A stretch of 64,000 bases of DNA from NCBI GenBank assembly GCA_013214545.1, contig JABSQB010000009.1, forward strand, positions 32,615 to 96,614, read 5' to 3'. Source of the DNA: Henriciella sp. (lineage in GTDB: Bacteria > Pseudomonadota > Alphaproteobacteria > Caulobacterales > Hyphomonadaceae). Under the pieces are notes generated by a model. It was not told the DNA's origin. It searched no databases and worked only from the letters and a program-made list of their open reading frames with translations. A program made the translations under genes and the position numbers. Positions 9,375-17,303 of this stretch are shown in pieces (within the stretch, counting starts at the first letter, position 1; each line of letters opens with the position of its first letter).

Positions 9375-9408
9375 TTTAACATTGTTTAAATTTAAACATC
9401 GTTTAATT
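9375..9408. promoter_or_regulatory. Probable TetR operator between the PhyH and TetR genes
   Basis: A perfect 16-base palindrome, TGTTTAAATTTAAACA (9383-9398), sits at the centre of the divergent intergenic region. It lies within a longer imperfect inverted repeat in which the half-site TTTAA(A)C recurs on both flanks (about 9375-9408). Position and symmetry are what a TetR-family autoregulator would bind. The assignment to this TetR protein is an inference from location. Confidence 0.65.
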
Positions 9409-9444
9409 CTTGTGTCAATCCACAAATCGACCTAAGAACTCTGT

Positions 9445-10113
9445 ATGGCTGTTGAGACTCTTGGTTCACGCGAAAGCACGCGCTCAAAGAACATGGCGAA
9501 ACGTCGGGAGACCATCCTGCGCGAAGCCCGCACGCTTATTGCAGATGAGGGCTTTGAGGCTTTGAAGATTCGAGACCTCGCGGCGCGCGCAGGTCTGACC
9601 GTGCCGACGATTTACAATCTGGTGGGTGGTAAAAACGAAATCCTGGCCGTGATCATAGAAGAAATGGTGGTGCAACTTCGCGCGATCCAGAACGCGGCAG
9701 ACATTGATCCGGTCGAGGAGTCCTTTGCAAAACTGATCAACGATTTGGCAGATCACTTTGCCACGGATGAAGCCTTCTTTCGGGCCGCTTTTATCGCCGG
9801 CGACCGAAGCGGACTTTTCGAGCAAAGCTCCGGTGAAGGAATCTTCGCACACTTCGTCCAACAACCAATCGAAGCCTGTGCTCGGGCCGTGGAAGAGGGA
9901 CTCCTGCGCGGTCAGATTTCGCCCGCGGTGCTCGGGCCGCAGATCTATGGCTGTTATCGCCTCGCGAGACAGGATTGGGCCAATGGGTATTTTGATTTGG
10001 ATGGATTTAGAAAACAGGCACTCATTGGCGTCTTCCTGTGCCTGGCATCAGACGCAAAACCTGCATTCCGCGAACGCTTGATGGATAGAATTGCAAGCCT
10101 TTCGAACGGCTAG
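9445..10113 (+). CDS. TetR/AcrR family transcriptional regulator
   Basis: The 222-residue protein has an N-terminal TetR helix-turn-helix at about residues 20-65 (ILREARTLIADEGFEALKIRDLA, then TVPTIYNLVGGKNEI). The C-terminal ligand-binding half has no recognisable specificity. It is divergent from the PhyH and hydroxyacid dehydrogenase genes and followed by an aldehyde dehydrogenase gene. With the palindrome at 9383 it probably represses its neighbours. ATGs at 9445 and 9493 are both possible starts. Confidence 0.9.
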   Translation: MAVETLGSRESTRSKNMAKRRETILREARTLIADEGFEALKIRDLAARAGLTVPTIYNLVGGKNEILAVIIEEMVVQLRAIQNAADIDPVEESFAKLINDLADHFATDEAFFRAAFIAGDRSGLFEQSSGEGIFAHFVQQPIEACARAVEEGLLRGQISPAVLGPQIYGCYRLARQDWANGYFDLDGFRKQALIGVFLCLASDAKPAFRERLMDRIASLSNG

Positions 10114-10306
10114 TGCGGGTAGCTCTGAACAACCGCTGATTCACCCGTCAAGCTCAAACCAGAACCGCAGCCCATCCCGGCCCCATTCACCCTTTCCGCT
10201 GCGTGTAGGCTTTCCTCACGGCATTGGCGTGCTTACATACTGCCAGGGTTTCTCGTCCGACTGTGGCGAGGATTGAATATGAGACAGGTAACGGGAGGCG
10301 AAAGCC

Positions 10307-11734
10307 ATGAAAGAGTATCTTCAGTTCTACATTAATGGTGAGTGGGTCGACCCGGTTGAACCACGCACACTCGACGTCGAAAATCCGGCCACTGAGGAGC
10401 CATTTGCGCGCATTTCTCTCGGTTCGTCTGCGGATGTGGATAAAGCCGTTGCCGCCGCGAAGGCTGCCTTCCCAAGCTTCTCCCAGACCAGCGTTGAGTA
10501 TCGTGCAGAGCTGCTCGACAAGATCACTGCCGGCATTCAGGCGCGTATGGGCGATATGGCCGAAGCGATCTCTGACGAGATGGGCGCGCCAATGTGGCTC
10601 GCAAACGCAGCGCAGGTGCCAGCCGGTCTCGGCCATGTCGCGACCATGGCGCAGATCCTGCGCAATTATGAGTTTGAAGAGCAGCGCGGCACAACCCTGC
10701 TACGCAAAGAGCCAATCGGGGTTTGCGGCTTCATCACGCCTTGGAACTGGCCGCTCAACCAGATCACCTGTAAAGTTGCACCAGCGATTGCTGCTGGCTG
10801 CACAATGGTGCTGAAGCCGTCTGAAATCTCGCCGCTCAACGCCATGATCTTTACCGAAGTCATGCATGAAGCCGGGGTCCCGCCAGGCGTGTTCAATCTG
10901 GTCAATGGCGACGGACCAAGCGTAGGCGCGCATCTGTCTGGCCATCCGGATGTCGACATGATGAGCTTTACCGGCTCAACCCGCGCCGGCATTCTCGTCG
11001 CACAGGCCGCCGCGCCAACCGTGAAGCGCGTCGCTCAGGAGCTTGGCGGTAAGTCACCGAACATCGTTCTGCCAAGTGCCGACCTTCAGAAGGCCGTCGG
11101 AGGCGGCGTCATGCAGATGATGACCAATTCCGGTCAATCCTGTAACGCACCGAGCCGCATGTTCGTGCCGCGTGAGAGCAATGAAGAGGCCAAGGCGATC
11201 GCCAAGGCCGCTGCTGAAGCTGTCAAAGTGCAAATGCCACGTGAAGCTGACAAAGGCGCAATTGGTCCAATCTCGAACGGCAATCAGTATGCCAAGGTTC
11301 AGGACCTGATCCAGAAAGGCATTGATGAAGGCGCGACCCTCGTCGCGGGTGGCCCCGGACGTCCGGAAGGGCTCAATCGCGGATACTTCGCTCGCCCAAC
11401 CGTGTTTGCGGATGTCACCAATGACATGACCATCGCGCGCGAGGAGATCTTCGGACCGGTTCTGGTTATGATCCCGTATGACAGCGTCGATGAAGCCGTC
11501 GAAATGGCCAATGACACAGAATATGGCCTTGCTGGCTATGTTCAGGGCGAGCCTGCAGAGGCGGCTCAGATCGCCAATCGCATCCGCGCCGGTCAGATCC
11601 AGGTCAATGGCCAGGGCCCTGACTTCACAGCGCCGTTTGGCGGTTACAAGCAGTCCGGCAATGGCCGCGAATGGGGCGATCACGGATTTGAAGAATTCCT
11701 CGAAGTGAAAGCCGTCATGGGCGCTGCTGCCTAA
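10307..11734 (+). CDS. NAD(P)-dependent aldehyde dehydrogenase
   Basis: This 475-residue ALDH-superfamily enzyme has the catalytic Cys279 in NSGQSCNAPSR, the general base Glu245 in ELGGKSP, and the oxyanion Asn in TPWNWPLNQ. The cofactor-binding FTGST motif is present. It oxidises an aldehyde to a carboxylate, but the substrate cannot be read from sequence. A GGGAGGCG ribosome binding site precedes the ATG. It lies downstream of the TetR gene with about 190 bases between them, in which I see no other gene, and ends in a strong terminator. Confidence 0.93.
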   Translation: MKEYLQFYINGEWVDPVEPRTLDVENPATEEPFARISLGSSADVDKAVAAAKAAFPSFSQTSVEYRAELLDKITAGIQARMGDMAEAISDEMGAPMWLANAAQVPAGLGHVATMAQILRNYEFEEQRGTTLLRKEPIGVCGFITPWNWPLNQITCKVAPAIAAGCTMVLKPSEISPLNAMIFTEVMHEAGVPPGVFNLVNGDGPSVGAHLSGHPDVDMMSFTGSTRAGILVAQAAAPTVKRVAQELGGKSPNIVLPSADLQKAVGGGVMQMMTNSGQSCNAPSRMFVPRESNEEAKAIAKAAAEAVKVQMPREADKGAIGPISNGNQYAKVQDLIQKGIDEGATLVAGGPGRPEGLNRGYFARPTVFADVTNDMTIAREEIFGPVLVMIPYDSVDEAVEMANDTEYGLAGYVQGEPAEAAQIANRIRAGQIQVNGQGPDFTAPFGGYKQSGNGREWGDHGFEEFLEVKAVMGAAA

Positions 11735-11756
11735 ACAGCTGAGCTGAACGAACAAG

Positions 11757-11786
11757 AAAGGGCGAGCCGGTTGGCTCGCCCTTTTT
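11757..11786. terminator. Bidirectional intrinsic terminator
   Basis: A perfect stem, AAAGGGCGAGCC (11757-11768) with GGCTCGCCCTTT (11773-11784), encloses a GGTT tetraloop and is followed by Ts. It separates the aldehyde dehydrogenase gene from the convergent lipoprotein gene ending at 11798. A-rich sequence to its left gives Ts on the other strand, so it can serve both. Confidence 0.9.
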
Positions 11787-11797
11787 CATTGCCGTGT

Positions 11798-13327
11798 TCA
11801 ATTCGCCGCTTCCATGCGGAAGACGTCTCCACCTAGCGAGACAATATAGAGATTGCCCACTTCATCCGTGCCGAATGCTGCGATCGAGGTAAGACTGCCT
11901 TGGTCCGGAACAAACTCAGCGTTCAATATCGAGAACTGGCTTGCTGGTACGGTTTGACCGTTGACGAGATCAGCGACCGGGATGCCCCAGACATTATTGC
12001 TGATAAAATCCCCGAAAATGTAGGTGTCCTGAAAGGCTTCGACCGGCCCCTGATAGACCAGACCTCCGGTAACCGACTGACCCTCGCGCGGACCGGTTCC
12101 ACGCGGATATTCTGCAACAGGCGGCGTAAATTCGGGTTGGTCTGGACCCTTGAAGAACGCGGTTCCCTCTCGCACCGCCCAGCCGAAATTGAAGCTGTTG
12201 TCGGTCATGGGCAAGCGATTGATCTCTTCGATCGCACCCTGCCCGACATCGCCGATCAGCAGGTCGCCACTGACTGGATCGAAGCTTGATTGAAACGGAT
12301 TGCGCAAACCGATCGCGAAAATCTCGGGCAGTCCATTGGCTGGATCTGTGAACGTGTTTCCGGCCGGAATGACATAGTCCCGCAATGGATCGCTGGGAAA
12401 ATCATCGCCAGAGACATCGAGGCGAAGGACCTTGCCTAGCAGGGATTGCGGGTTCTGCGCAAAATCGCTGGGATCCCCTGAGCCGCCCCCATCGCCTGTC
12501 GGGACGACCAGGAAACCGTTCGCATCAAAGCCAATCCAGCCAGCATTGTGATTGGAATCGGGTTGAGAGATCGTGAGGATCACGTCCGAGGTCGAGGCAT
12601 CCACCTGGTCAAGTGATCCGGCGAACGTTTGGAACCGGCGAATCTCTGTATCACCGGACGTGTTATTCACGTTCACATAAAGCGTGCGGTCTGTCGGAAA
12701 ATTCGGAGACAGTGCGAGACCGAGAAGCCCACTTTCGCGAACCGTCGAAATCGATCCCGAAACGTCAAGAAAATCGACGCTGGCAATCGCGCCTGTGTCC
12801 GGCGTTAGAACTCGAACGCGGCCCGCCTTTTCCAGCACCAGAACTCGCCCGGAGCCATCCGGCAGGGCCACCAGACCAAGCGGCTGAGAGAAACCCGTGC
12901 CGACCCGGCGCACAGCGATCGTCTCCGTCACATCGGTAACCGTGATTTGCAGATTAAGCGTCGCCACTCCGCCGCGCCCGTCACGGGCTTCGAGGGAGAG
13001 CTCATAGACATTGTCGCCATTGGCATCTGCGGGGTTTTCGAAATCCAGTGTTGCGGTGAAGGACAGCTCGCCACTGGATGCATTGAGAGTCACGAGACCC
13101 GCATCTGGACCGCCCGTAATGCTCAGCGTCACCGTGTCCCCATCTGCATCATTGGCGCTCGCCGTATAGACCACGCCGACGCTGTTTTCCGCAATGCTGA
13201 TGCTCGCGGTTGAGCTGAACACCGGGGCAAGATTGCTCAATCCCGTCGAACCACCGCCGCCACCACCGCTGCAACCCGTGATCAGGGCGAGTGCGAGGAT
13301 GCTCGACTTGTAAGTGCTCTGGCGCAT
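11798..13327 (-). CDS. Lipoprotein with cadherin-like and sorbosone/glucose-dehydrogenase-like domains
   Basis: The start is the ATG at 13327, preceded by AGGGGATC, giving 509 residues. A lipoprotein signal ends in LALALITGC, followed by a poly-Gly linker. Residues about 35-130 form a cadherin/Ig-like repeat (SIAENSVGVVYTASANDADGD is its start). The rest is a GSDH-type beta-propeller with LGLALSPNF, NHNAGWIGF, GLRNPF and DVGQGAIEEIN. Such propellers often bind PQQ and oxidise sugars, but here the cofactor is not proven. Expected location is the periplasm or outer membrane. Confidence 0.82.
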   Translation of the reverse strand: MRQSTYKSSILALALITGCSGGGGGGSTGLSNLAPVFSSTASISIAENSVGVVYTASANDADGDTVTLSITGGPDAGLVTLNASSGELSFTATLDFENPADANGDNVYELSLEARDGRGGVATLNLQITVTDVTETIAVRRVGTGFSQPLGLVALPDGSGRVLVLEKAGRVRVLTPDTGAIASVDFLDVSGSISTVRESGLLGLALSPNFPTDRTLYVNVNNTSGDTEIRRFQTFAGSLDQVDASTSDVILTISQPDSNHNAGWIGFDANGFLVVPTGDGGGSGDPSDFAQNPQSLLGKVLRLDVSGDDFPSDPLRDYVIPAGNTFTDPANGLPEIFAIGLRNPFQSSFDPVSGDLLIGDVGQGAIEEINRLPMTDNSFNFGWAVREGTAFFKGPDQPEFTPPVAEYPRGTGPREGQSVTGGLVYQGPVEAFQDTYIFGDFISNNVWGIPVADLVNGQTVPASQFSILNAEFVPDQGSLTSIAAFGTDEVGNLYIVSLGGDVFRMEAAN

Positions 13328-13472
13328 AGACGATCCCCTGATTTGCCAACCGGTCCGCAACCTGACTTCGACACGACAAGTCGACAACTTAGGCGGGGAA
13401 GCCTGCTTCGTGGATTACGAATGGTCAATCTACGCAATTTCAGCCCAAGCCTTGCCGACTGAAACTCCCGCC

Positions 13473-13486
13473 CCCTATGAATAGGG
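13473..13486. promoter_or_regulatory. Short palindrome upstream of mscS-like gene
   Basis: CCCTAT-GA-ATAGGG is a 14-base interrupted palindrome in the 214-base divergent gap between the lipoprotein and the MscS gene. It could be a regulator site. There is no direct evidence of binding. Confidence 0.3.
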
Positions 13487-13541
13487 TGCATGCGGCAGGG
13501 ACTGCGCGTGCAGATTTGGACAATAAAGGGGGTCGTTCATC

Positions 13542-14381
13542 ATGGAGTTTTTAGAAGGTTTGCTCGAGCCGCTGGGCATGGAAGGTCAAGCAGAAACGGT
13601 TCTGGCGGGGGCGACCAATGTGCTGATCGCACTGGTCATCCTAATCATCGGATTCTGGATTGCCGGCCGGGTTGGCGCCGTTGTGCGCGGGATTGGCAAA
13701 CAGCATGAGAAGCTGGACGATACGCTGTTCAACTTCCTTGGCAGCCTGGCGCGTTATGTTGTCCTGGCCTTTGTCATCATTGCGGTGCTCAACCGCTTTG
13801 GCGTGGAAACGACTTCAATTGTCGCGCTGCTCGGTGCCGCGGGTCTCGCCGTTGGACTTGCGCTGCAAGGGGCTATGTCGAACCTCGCCGCCGGGGTCAT
13901 GCTGATGATTTTCCGACCCTACAAAGTCGGTGACTTCATCGATGCGGCTGGAAATTTCGGCAACGTAGAAGAGATCACACTGTTCACCACGGTGCTGCGC
14001 ACCTTTGATCATCAGCAGATCATCATCCCGAATGGCAAGATCTGGGGCGAGCAGATCGTCAATCACAGTCACCATGAAGTGCGCGGCGTCGAGCTGACCT
14101 TTGGCGTGTCCTATGACACCGATATCGACAAGGCCCGTGAGTTCATTCTGAATGTGTTCAAGAACCATGAGCACATTCTCGACGATCCGGCGCCGGTTGT
14201 GGTGGTCTCGACGCTGAATGACAGTTCCGTCGATTTCGCAGTCCGGCCATTTGTGAAGGGCGAGCACTGGTTCGACGTGCGTTTTACCGTGCCGGAGCTG
14301 GTCAAGAAAGCGCTCGACGAGGCGGGGATCGAAATCCCGTTCCCGCATCAGAAAGTCATCCTGTTCAAAGGCGACGAATAG
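13542..14381 (+). CDS. Small-conductance mechanosensitive channel (MscS family)
   Basis: The 279-residue protein is close in length to E. coli MscS (286). It has three membrane segments in the first 130 residues. The pore-lining TM3 is seen in LLGAAGLAVGLALQGAMSNL, followed by the conserved FRPYKVGDFI entry to the cytosolic beta domain. The C-terminal domain forms the vestibule (FDHQQIIIPNGKIW). It opens under membrane tension to release osmolytes. The ATG at 13542 is preceded by AAAGGGGG at a somewhat long spacing. Confidence 0.93.
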   Translation: MEFLEGLLEPLGMEGQAETVLAGATNVLIALVILIIGFWIAGRVGAVVRGIGKQHEKLDDTLFNFLGSLARYVVLAFVIIAVLNRFGVETTSIVALLGAAGLAVGLALQGAMSNLAAGVMLMIFRPYKVGDFIDAAGNFGNVEEITLFTTVLRTFDHQQIIIPNGKIWGEQIVNHSHHEVRGVELTFGVSYDTDIDKAREFILNVFKNHEHILDDPAPVVVVSTLNDSSVDFAVRPFVKGEHWFDVRFTVPELVKKALDEAGIEIPFPHQKVILFKGDE

Positions 14382-14462
14382 AAAATTCGCTTAGGAATGC
14401 TGATTGGAACGAACGCGTTAAGCGGATAGAGTGTGGGGACGGATTGAGTCTCAACGCATCCG

Positions 14463-14521
14463 AACTAACCACAAAAAGAAACCGGGGGGCCGAGCCGATC
14501 AGCCCCCCGGTTGTGTTAGTT
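14463..14521. other. Extended inverted repeat with a GC-rich core in the gap after mscS
   Basis: CCGGGGGGC (14482-14490) pairs with GCCCCCCGG (14502-14510), flanked by AACTAACCACAA on the left and TTGTGTTAGTT on the right, which also pair with one bulge. On the plus strand no T-run follows. On the minus strand the core is followed by a T-rich TTTCTTTTTG, yet no minus-strand gene ends here. It may be the mscS terminator or the 3' end of a small RNA. The rest of the 338-base gap (14382-14719) shows no gene. Confidence 0.55.
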
Positions 14522-14719
14522 AGCCAGCGCGCGTTTAAGCCAAAAGGCCTCCACACACGCTCCCCCACAAAGCGAATTAAGCCCAAATTCTATTACATGA
14601 CTGTAACCCTGGTCACACAATCGTGATTTCACTGGGCGCGCGATTTGGCCGGTTTAACTGGCGTTCAGCTTGCATATGTTAATCAGGTGTGAATGCTGAG
14701 TTCAGGAGGTATTCTGATC

Positions 14720-15319
14720 ATGTCCCGTCTGCGTTTTTCATCGGCCCTCGCGGCGCTTGCCATTCTGGGCGCATGCGCCACGGCAACGCCTTATCAGGCC
14801 GCCCTGGATGGCCAAAAAGGCTATGCCAACCAACAGATTGAGACCAATCGCTGGCAAATCAGCTTTGCTGGCAACAGTCTTACGGATCGTCAGACGGTGG
14901 AGACTTACCTGCTCTACCGCGCCGCAGAGCTCACCGATCAGGAAGGTTTTGATTATTTCCGCGTGATCCAGCGCGAAACGGATGCTGATCGCCGCATCGT
15001 CACTACCGGATTCGGCGGATATGACCCGTTCTATTCCAATTTCTATTGCGATTATCGGTTCTATAGCCGCACCGGACGGCTGTATGGCTATCCGCACAGC
15101 TGGCATCGCCGCCGGGCGGGGATCCGCGGATTCTATGGCCCGTTCGGATATCACGACCCGTTCTGGGGCTCTTCCTTCGATTATCGCGAGATTGTCCGCT
15201 ATGAAGCGACATCAGAGATTATGATGGGCAAAGGTGAGAAACCGGATGATCCATCATATTTTAACGCTGACGAGGTACTCATGAACCTGTCTGGCCGGAT
15301 TGTACGCCCTGAAGTGTAA
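14720..15319 (+). CDS. CC0125/CC1285-type lipoprotein
   Basis: The start is the ATG at 14720, preceded by CAGGAGGT, giving 199 residues. The lipobox is LAILGAC. The core FAGNSLTDRQTVETYLLYRAAELT resembles the lipoprotein type annotated as CC0125/CC1285 in Caulobacter (recognised from memory). The second half is rich in Tyr, Phe, Gly and Arg (for example YSNFYCDYRFYSRTG) and is low in complexity. Expected location is the outer membrane or periplasmic face. Function is unknown. Confidence 0.75.
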   Translation: MSRLRFSSALAALAILGACATATPYQAALDGQKGYANQQIETNRWQISFAGNSLTDRQTVETYLLYRAAELTDQEGFDYFRVIQRETDADRRIVTTGFGGYDPFYSNFYCDYRFYSRTGRLYGYPHSWHRRRAGIRGFYGPFGYHDPFWGSSFDYREIVRYEATSEIMMGKGEKPDDPSYFNADEVLMNLSGRIVRPEV

Positions 15320-15333
15320 GGTCTGCCAGTCGT

Positions 15334-15362
15334 GTAGAGTGAGTAGAGTACACGAGTAGAGT
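15334..15362 (+). repeat. Three direct copies of GTAGAGT
   Basis: GTAGAGT occurs at 15334, 15343 and 15356, just ahead of the terminator hairpin. It is probably transcribed in the 3' end of the lipoprotein mRNA. No function is apparent. Confidence 0.6.
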
Positions 15363-15366
15363 GGAT

Positions 15367-15392
15367 AAAGCCCGCCAGTTTTGGTGGGCTTT
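15367..15392. terminator. Bidirectional intrinsic terminator
   Basis: AAAGCCCGCC (15367-15376) pairs with GGTGGGCTTT (15383-15392) around a six-base loop. It lies between the lipoprotein gene and the convergent SDR gene, and can serve both. Confidence 0.85.
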
Positions 15393-15420
15393 AACCGTTG
15401 TAAATATTGATTTTTAAGTC

Positions 15421-16200
15421 TTAGCGCGGGGCCATGCGAATGGCGCCGTCGAGGCGGACATCTTCGCCATTGAAGTAGCCGTTCTTGCACATCTCAACCG
15501 CCAGCGATGCATACTCGTCTGGATTACCGAGACGGGCCGGGTTCGGCACTTGCGCGCCGAGGGCCTGGCGAACTTTTTCCGGCGCGCCTGCAAGCAGCGG
15601 CGTGTCAAAAATACCCGGCAGAATGGTGTTCACGCGGATCAGCTCTCGAGAAAGGTCACGAGCTATCGGCAGAGTCATGCCAACCACACCGCCTTTGGAC
15701 GCAGAGTAAGAGGCCTGACCAATCTGACCATCTTCCGCCGCAACTGATGCGGTGTTCACAATCGCGCCGCGCTCACCATCAATCGGGTCGAGCGTCATCA
15801 TGCCAGCGGCAGACTTGGCGATACAACGGAACGTGCCGACCAGGTTGATCTGAATGATCAGGTCAAACCGGTCCAGCGGGAAGTGGGTAATCTCGCCAGT
15901 TTCCTTGTTACGGCTAGCGGTCTTGATGGCGTTGCCAGTGCCGGCGCAATTGATCAGGATCCGCTCCTGACCGATGGCGGCGCGGGATTTCTCAAATCCG
16001 GCATCAACGCTTTCATCGGAGGTCACATTGACGTTGCAGAAAACGCCGCCGATTTCGCTCGCCACGGCTTCGCCTTTTTCCTCGTTTAGGTCGAAAAGTG
16101 CGCATTTGACGCCATGGCTGGAAAGCAGCCGTGCTGTTGCTGCGCCGAGGCCTGACGCACCGCCGGTGATGACGGCTGAAATGTTTGAGTTGAGTTCCAT
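15421..16200 (-). CDS. Short-chain dehydrogenase, HSD10/3-hydroxyacyl-CoA dehydrogenase-like
   Basis: The start is the ATG at 16200, preceded by CTGGAGGATA, giving 259 residues. It has the SDR cofactor motif TGGASGLGA near the N-terminus, NCAGTG, and the catalytic YSASK. Asp after the second strand (LFDLNEE) suggests NAD preference. The pattern DPIDGERGAIVNTASVAA and the C-terminal PNPARLGNPDEYA match type-2 3-hydroxyacyl-CoA dehydrogenases, so a role in fatty acid or branched-chain acyl-CoA oxidation is likely. It is divergent from the DUF1232 gene. Confidence 0.88.
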   Translation of the reverse strand: MELNSNISAVITGGASGLGAATARLLSSHGVKCALFDLNEEKGEAVASEIGGVFCNVNVTSDESVDAGFEKSRAAIGQERILINCAGTGNAIKTASRNKETGEITHFPLDRFDLIIQINLVGTFRCIAKSAAGMMTLDPIDGERGAIVNTASVAAEDGQIGQASYSASKGGVVGMTLPIARDLSRELIRVNTILPGIFDTPLLAGAPEKVRQALGAQVPNPARLGNPDEYASLAVEMCKNGYFNGEDVRLDGAIRMAPR

Positions 16201-16259
16201 GGAATATCCTCCAGTATCTAGTCTTGGAGGCGATTTAGAGGGAAGTAAGCGCGCGGCCA

Positions 16260-16658
16260 ATGTCTGACCCAACGGAAATCATCATAGAAAATGGCGACAG
16301 CATTCCAACGCAGTTGCCGATCCCGACGGAGCGGCAGCGGCGACGCACCAAGCGTAAGCTATTGCCGAAGCTGCTCCGGGTCGCTGGACGTATCCCATTC
16401 GCCGATGATCTCGCTGCGTCTTATTATTGCGCCATCGATCCGCAAACGCCGGCAAAAGTGAAAATGGTCCTGTTCGCGGCGCTCGGATATTTCGTGCTGC
16501 CTGTTGATGCCATCCCGGATGTGTTGACCGGACTCGGCTTTACCGACGACGCAACCGTGCTCGCCACCGCGATCGGCCTTGTCGGCGTGCATATTCGCGA
16601 GCCACACCGCATCGCTGCCCGGCGCTTGTTAGGATTGCCTGAGCAGCCTACAGCTTAG
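16260..16658 (+). CDS. DUF1232 (YkvA-like) membrane protein
   Basis: The 132-residue protein contains the DUF1232 core: KVKMVLFAALGYFVLPVDAIPD followed by GFTDDATVL. Two hydrophobic segments cover about residues 60-115. A basic N-terminal stretch (RQRRRTKRKLLPKL) precedes them. Function is unknown in the family. It is followed three bases later by the lysoplasmalogenase gene and is likely cotranscribed with it. Confidence 0.85.
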   Translation: MSDPTEIIIENGDSIPTQLPIPTERQRRRTKRKLLPKLLRVAGRIPFADDLAASYYCAIDPQTPAKVKMVLFAALGYFVLPVDAIPDVLTGLGFTDDATVLATAIGLVGVHIREPHRIAARRLLGLPEQPTA

Positions 16659-16661
16659 GGC

Positions 16662-17303
16662 ATGATCTATATTCTCTATGCATCAGCGCTCAGTTCGCTG
16701 ATCTATGGACTGTTCTTCTGTAACTCTGCGCCCTCCACCGCGAGGGTTCTCGTAAAAATTGGCGCAACGGCCTTGCTGACAGGCTGGGCGTATGCCGCGG
16801 GCGCGCCGGTTTTGATCGTCGCCGCGCTCGCATTTAGCACTCTTGGTGACGGTTTTCTCGGCGCAGGAGAAGACAAGTATCTGCTGCCCGGCATGGCGGC
16901 CTTCTTCATTGCCCATGCCGCCTATGTCCCGCTGTTCTGGGAGCACACCGCCGAGACGCGCAACCTGCCGATCCTTGCCATTCAGATCACCGTCACCATT
17001 GCCGGCGCGCTGTTCCTGCGTTCGCTGCTGCCCTGGATGGAAAAGGCGATGCGCTTACCCGTGGCGGCTTATGCGATTATCATTCTGCTGATGGTGAACG
17101 CCGCCTTGCGGCTCGATCCGGTGCTCTGGCTCGCTGCGATTGGCGCAATCGCGTTCGCCGCCTCGGATACAATCCTTGCAATTGAGCTGTTTCGACTGAA
17201 ATCGGATGCGCCTATCAAGCGCGTGACCGCACGTGCGGTCTGGTTTCTATATTATGGCGGACAGGCCGCGATCGCCTGGGCCTTTGCCCACGCGGCGATT
17301 TAG
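16662..17303 (+). CDS. YhhN-family lysoplasmalogenase-like membrane protein
   Basis: This 213-residue integral membrane protein has about seven to eight helices and the YhhN/TMEM86 pattern: ALAFSTLGDGFLG near residue 60 and FAASDTILAIELF near residue 165. Both carry the conserved acidic residues of the family. TMEM86B hydrolyses the vinyl ether bond of lysoplasmalogens; bacterial activity is inferred. Its stop overlaps the stop region of the convergent LpoA-like gene by four bases. Confidence 0.85.
   Translation: MIYILYASALSSLIYGLFFCNSAPSTARVLVKIGATALLTGWAYAAGAPVLIVAALAFSTLGDGFLGAGEDKYLLPGMAAFFIAHAAYVPLFWEHTAETRNLPILAIQITVTIAGALFLRSLLPWMEKAMRLPVAAYAIIILLMVNAALRLDPVLWLAAIGAIAFAASDTILAIELFRLKSDAPIKRVTARAVWFLYYGGQAAIAWAFAHAAI

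Noticed and set aside
15334..15362. GTAGAGT repeats as a CRISPR or att-like element
   Set aside because: The copies are only seven bases long, with short irregular spacing and no adjacent recombinase or cas genes.
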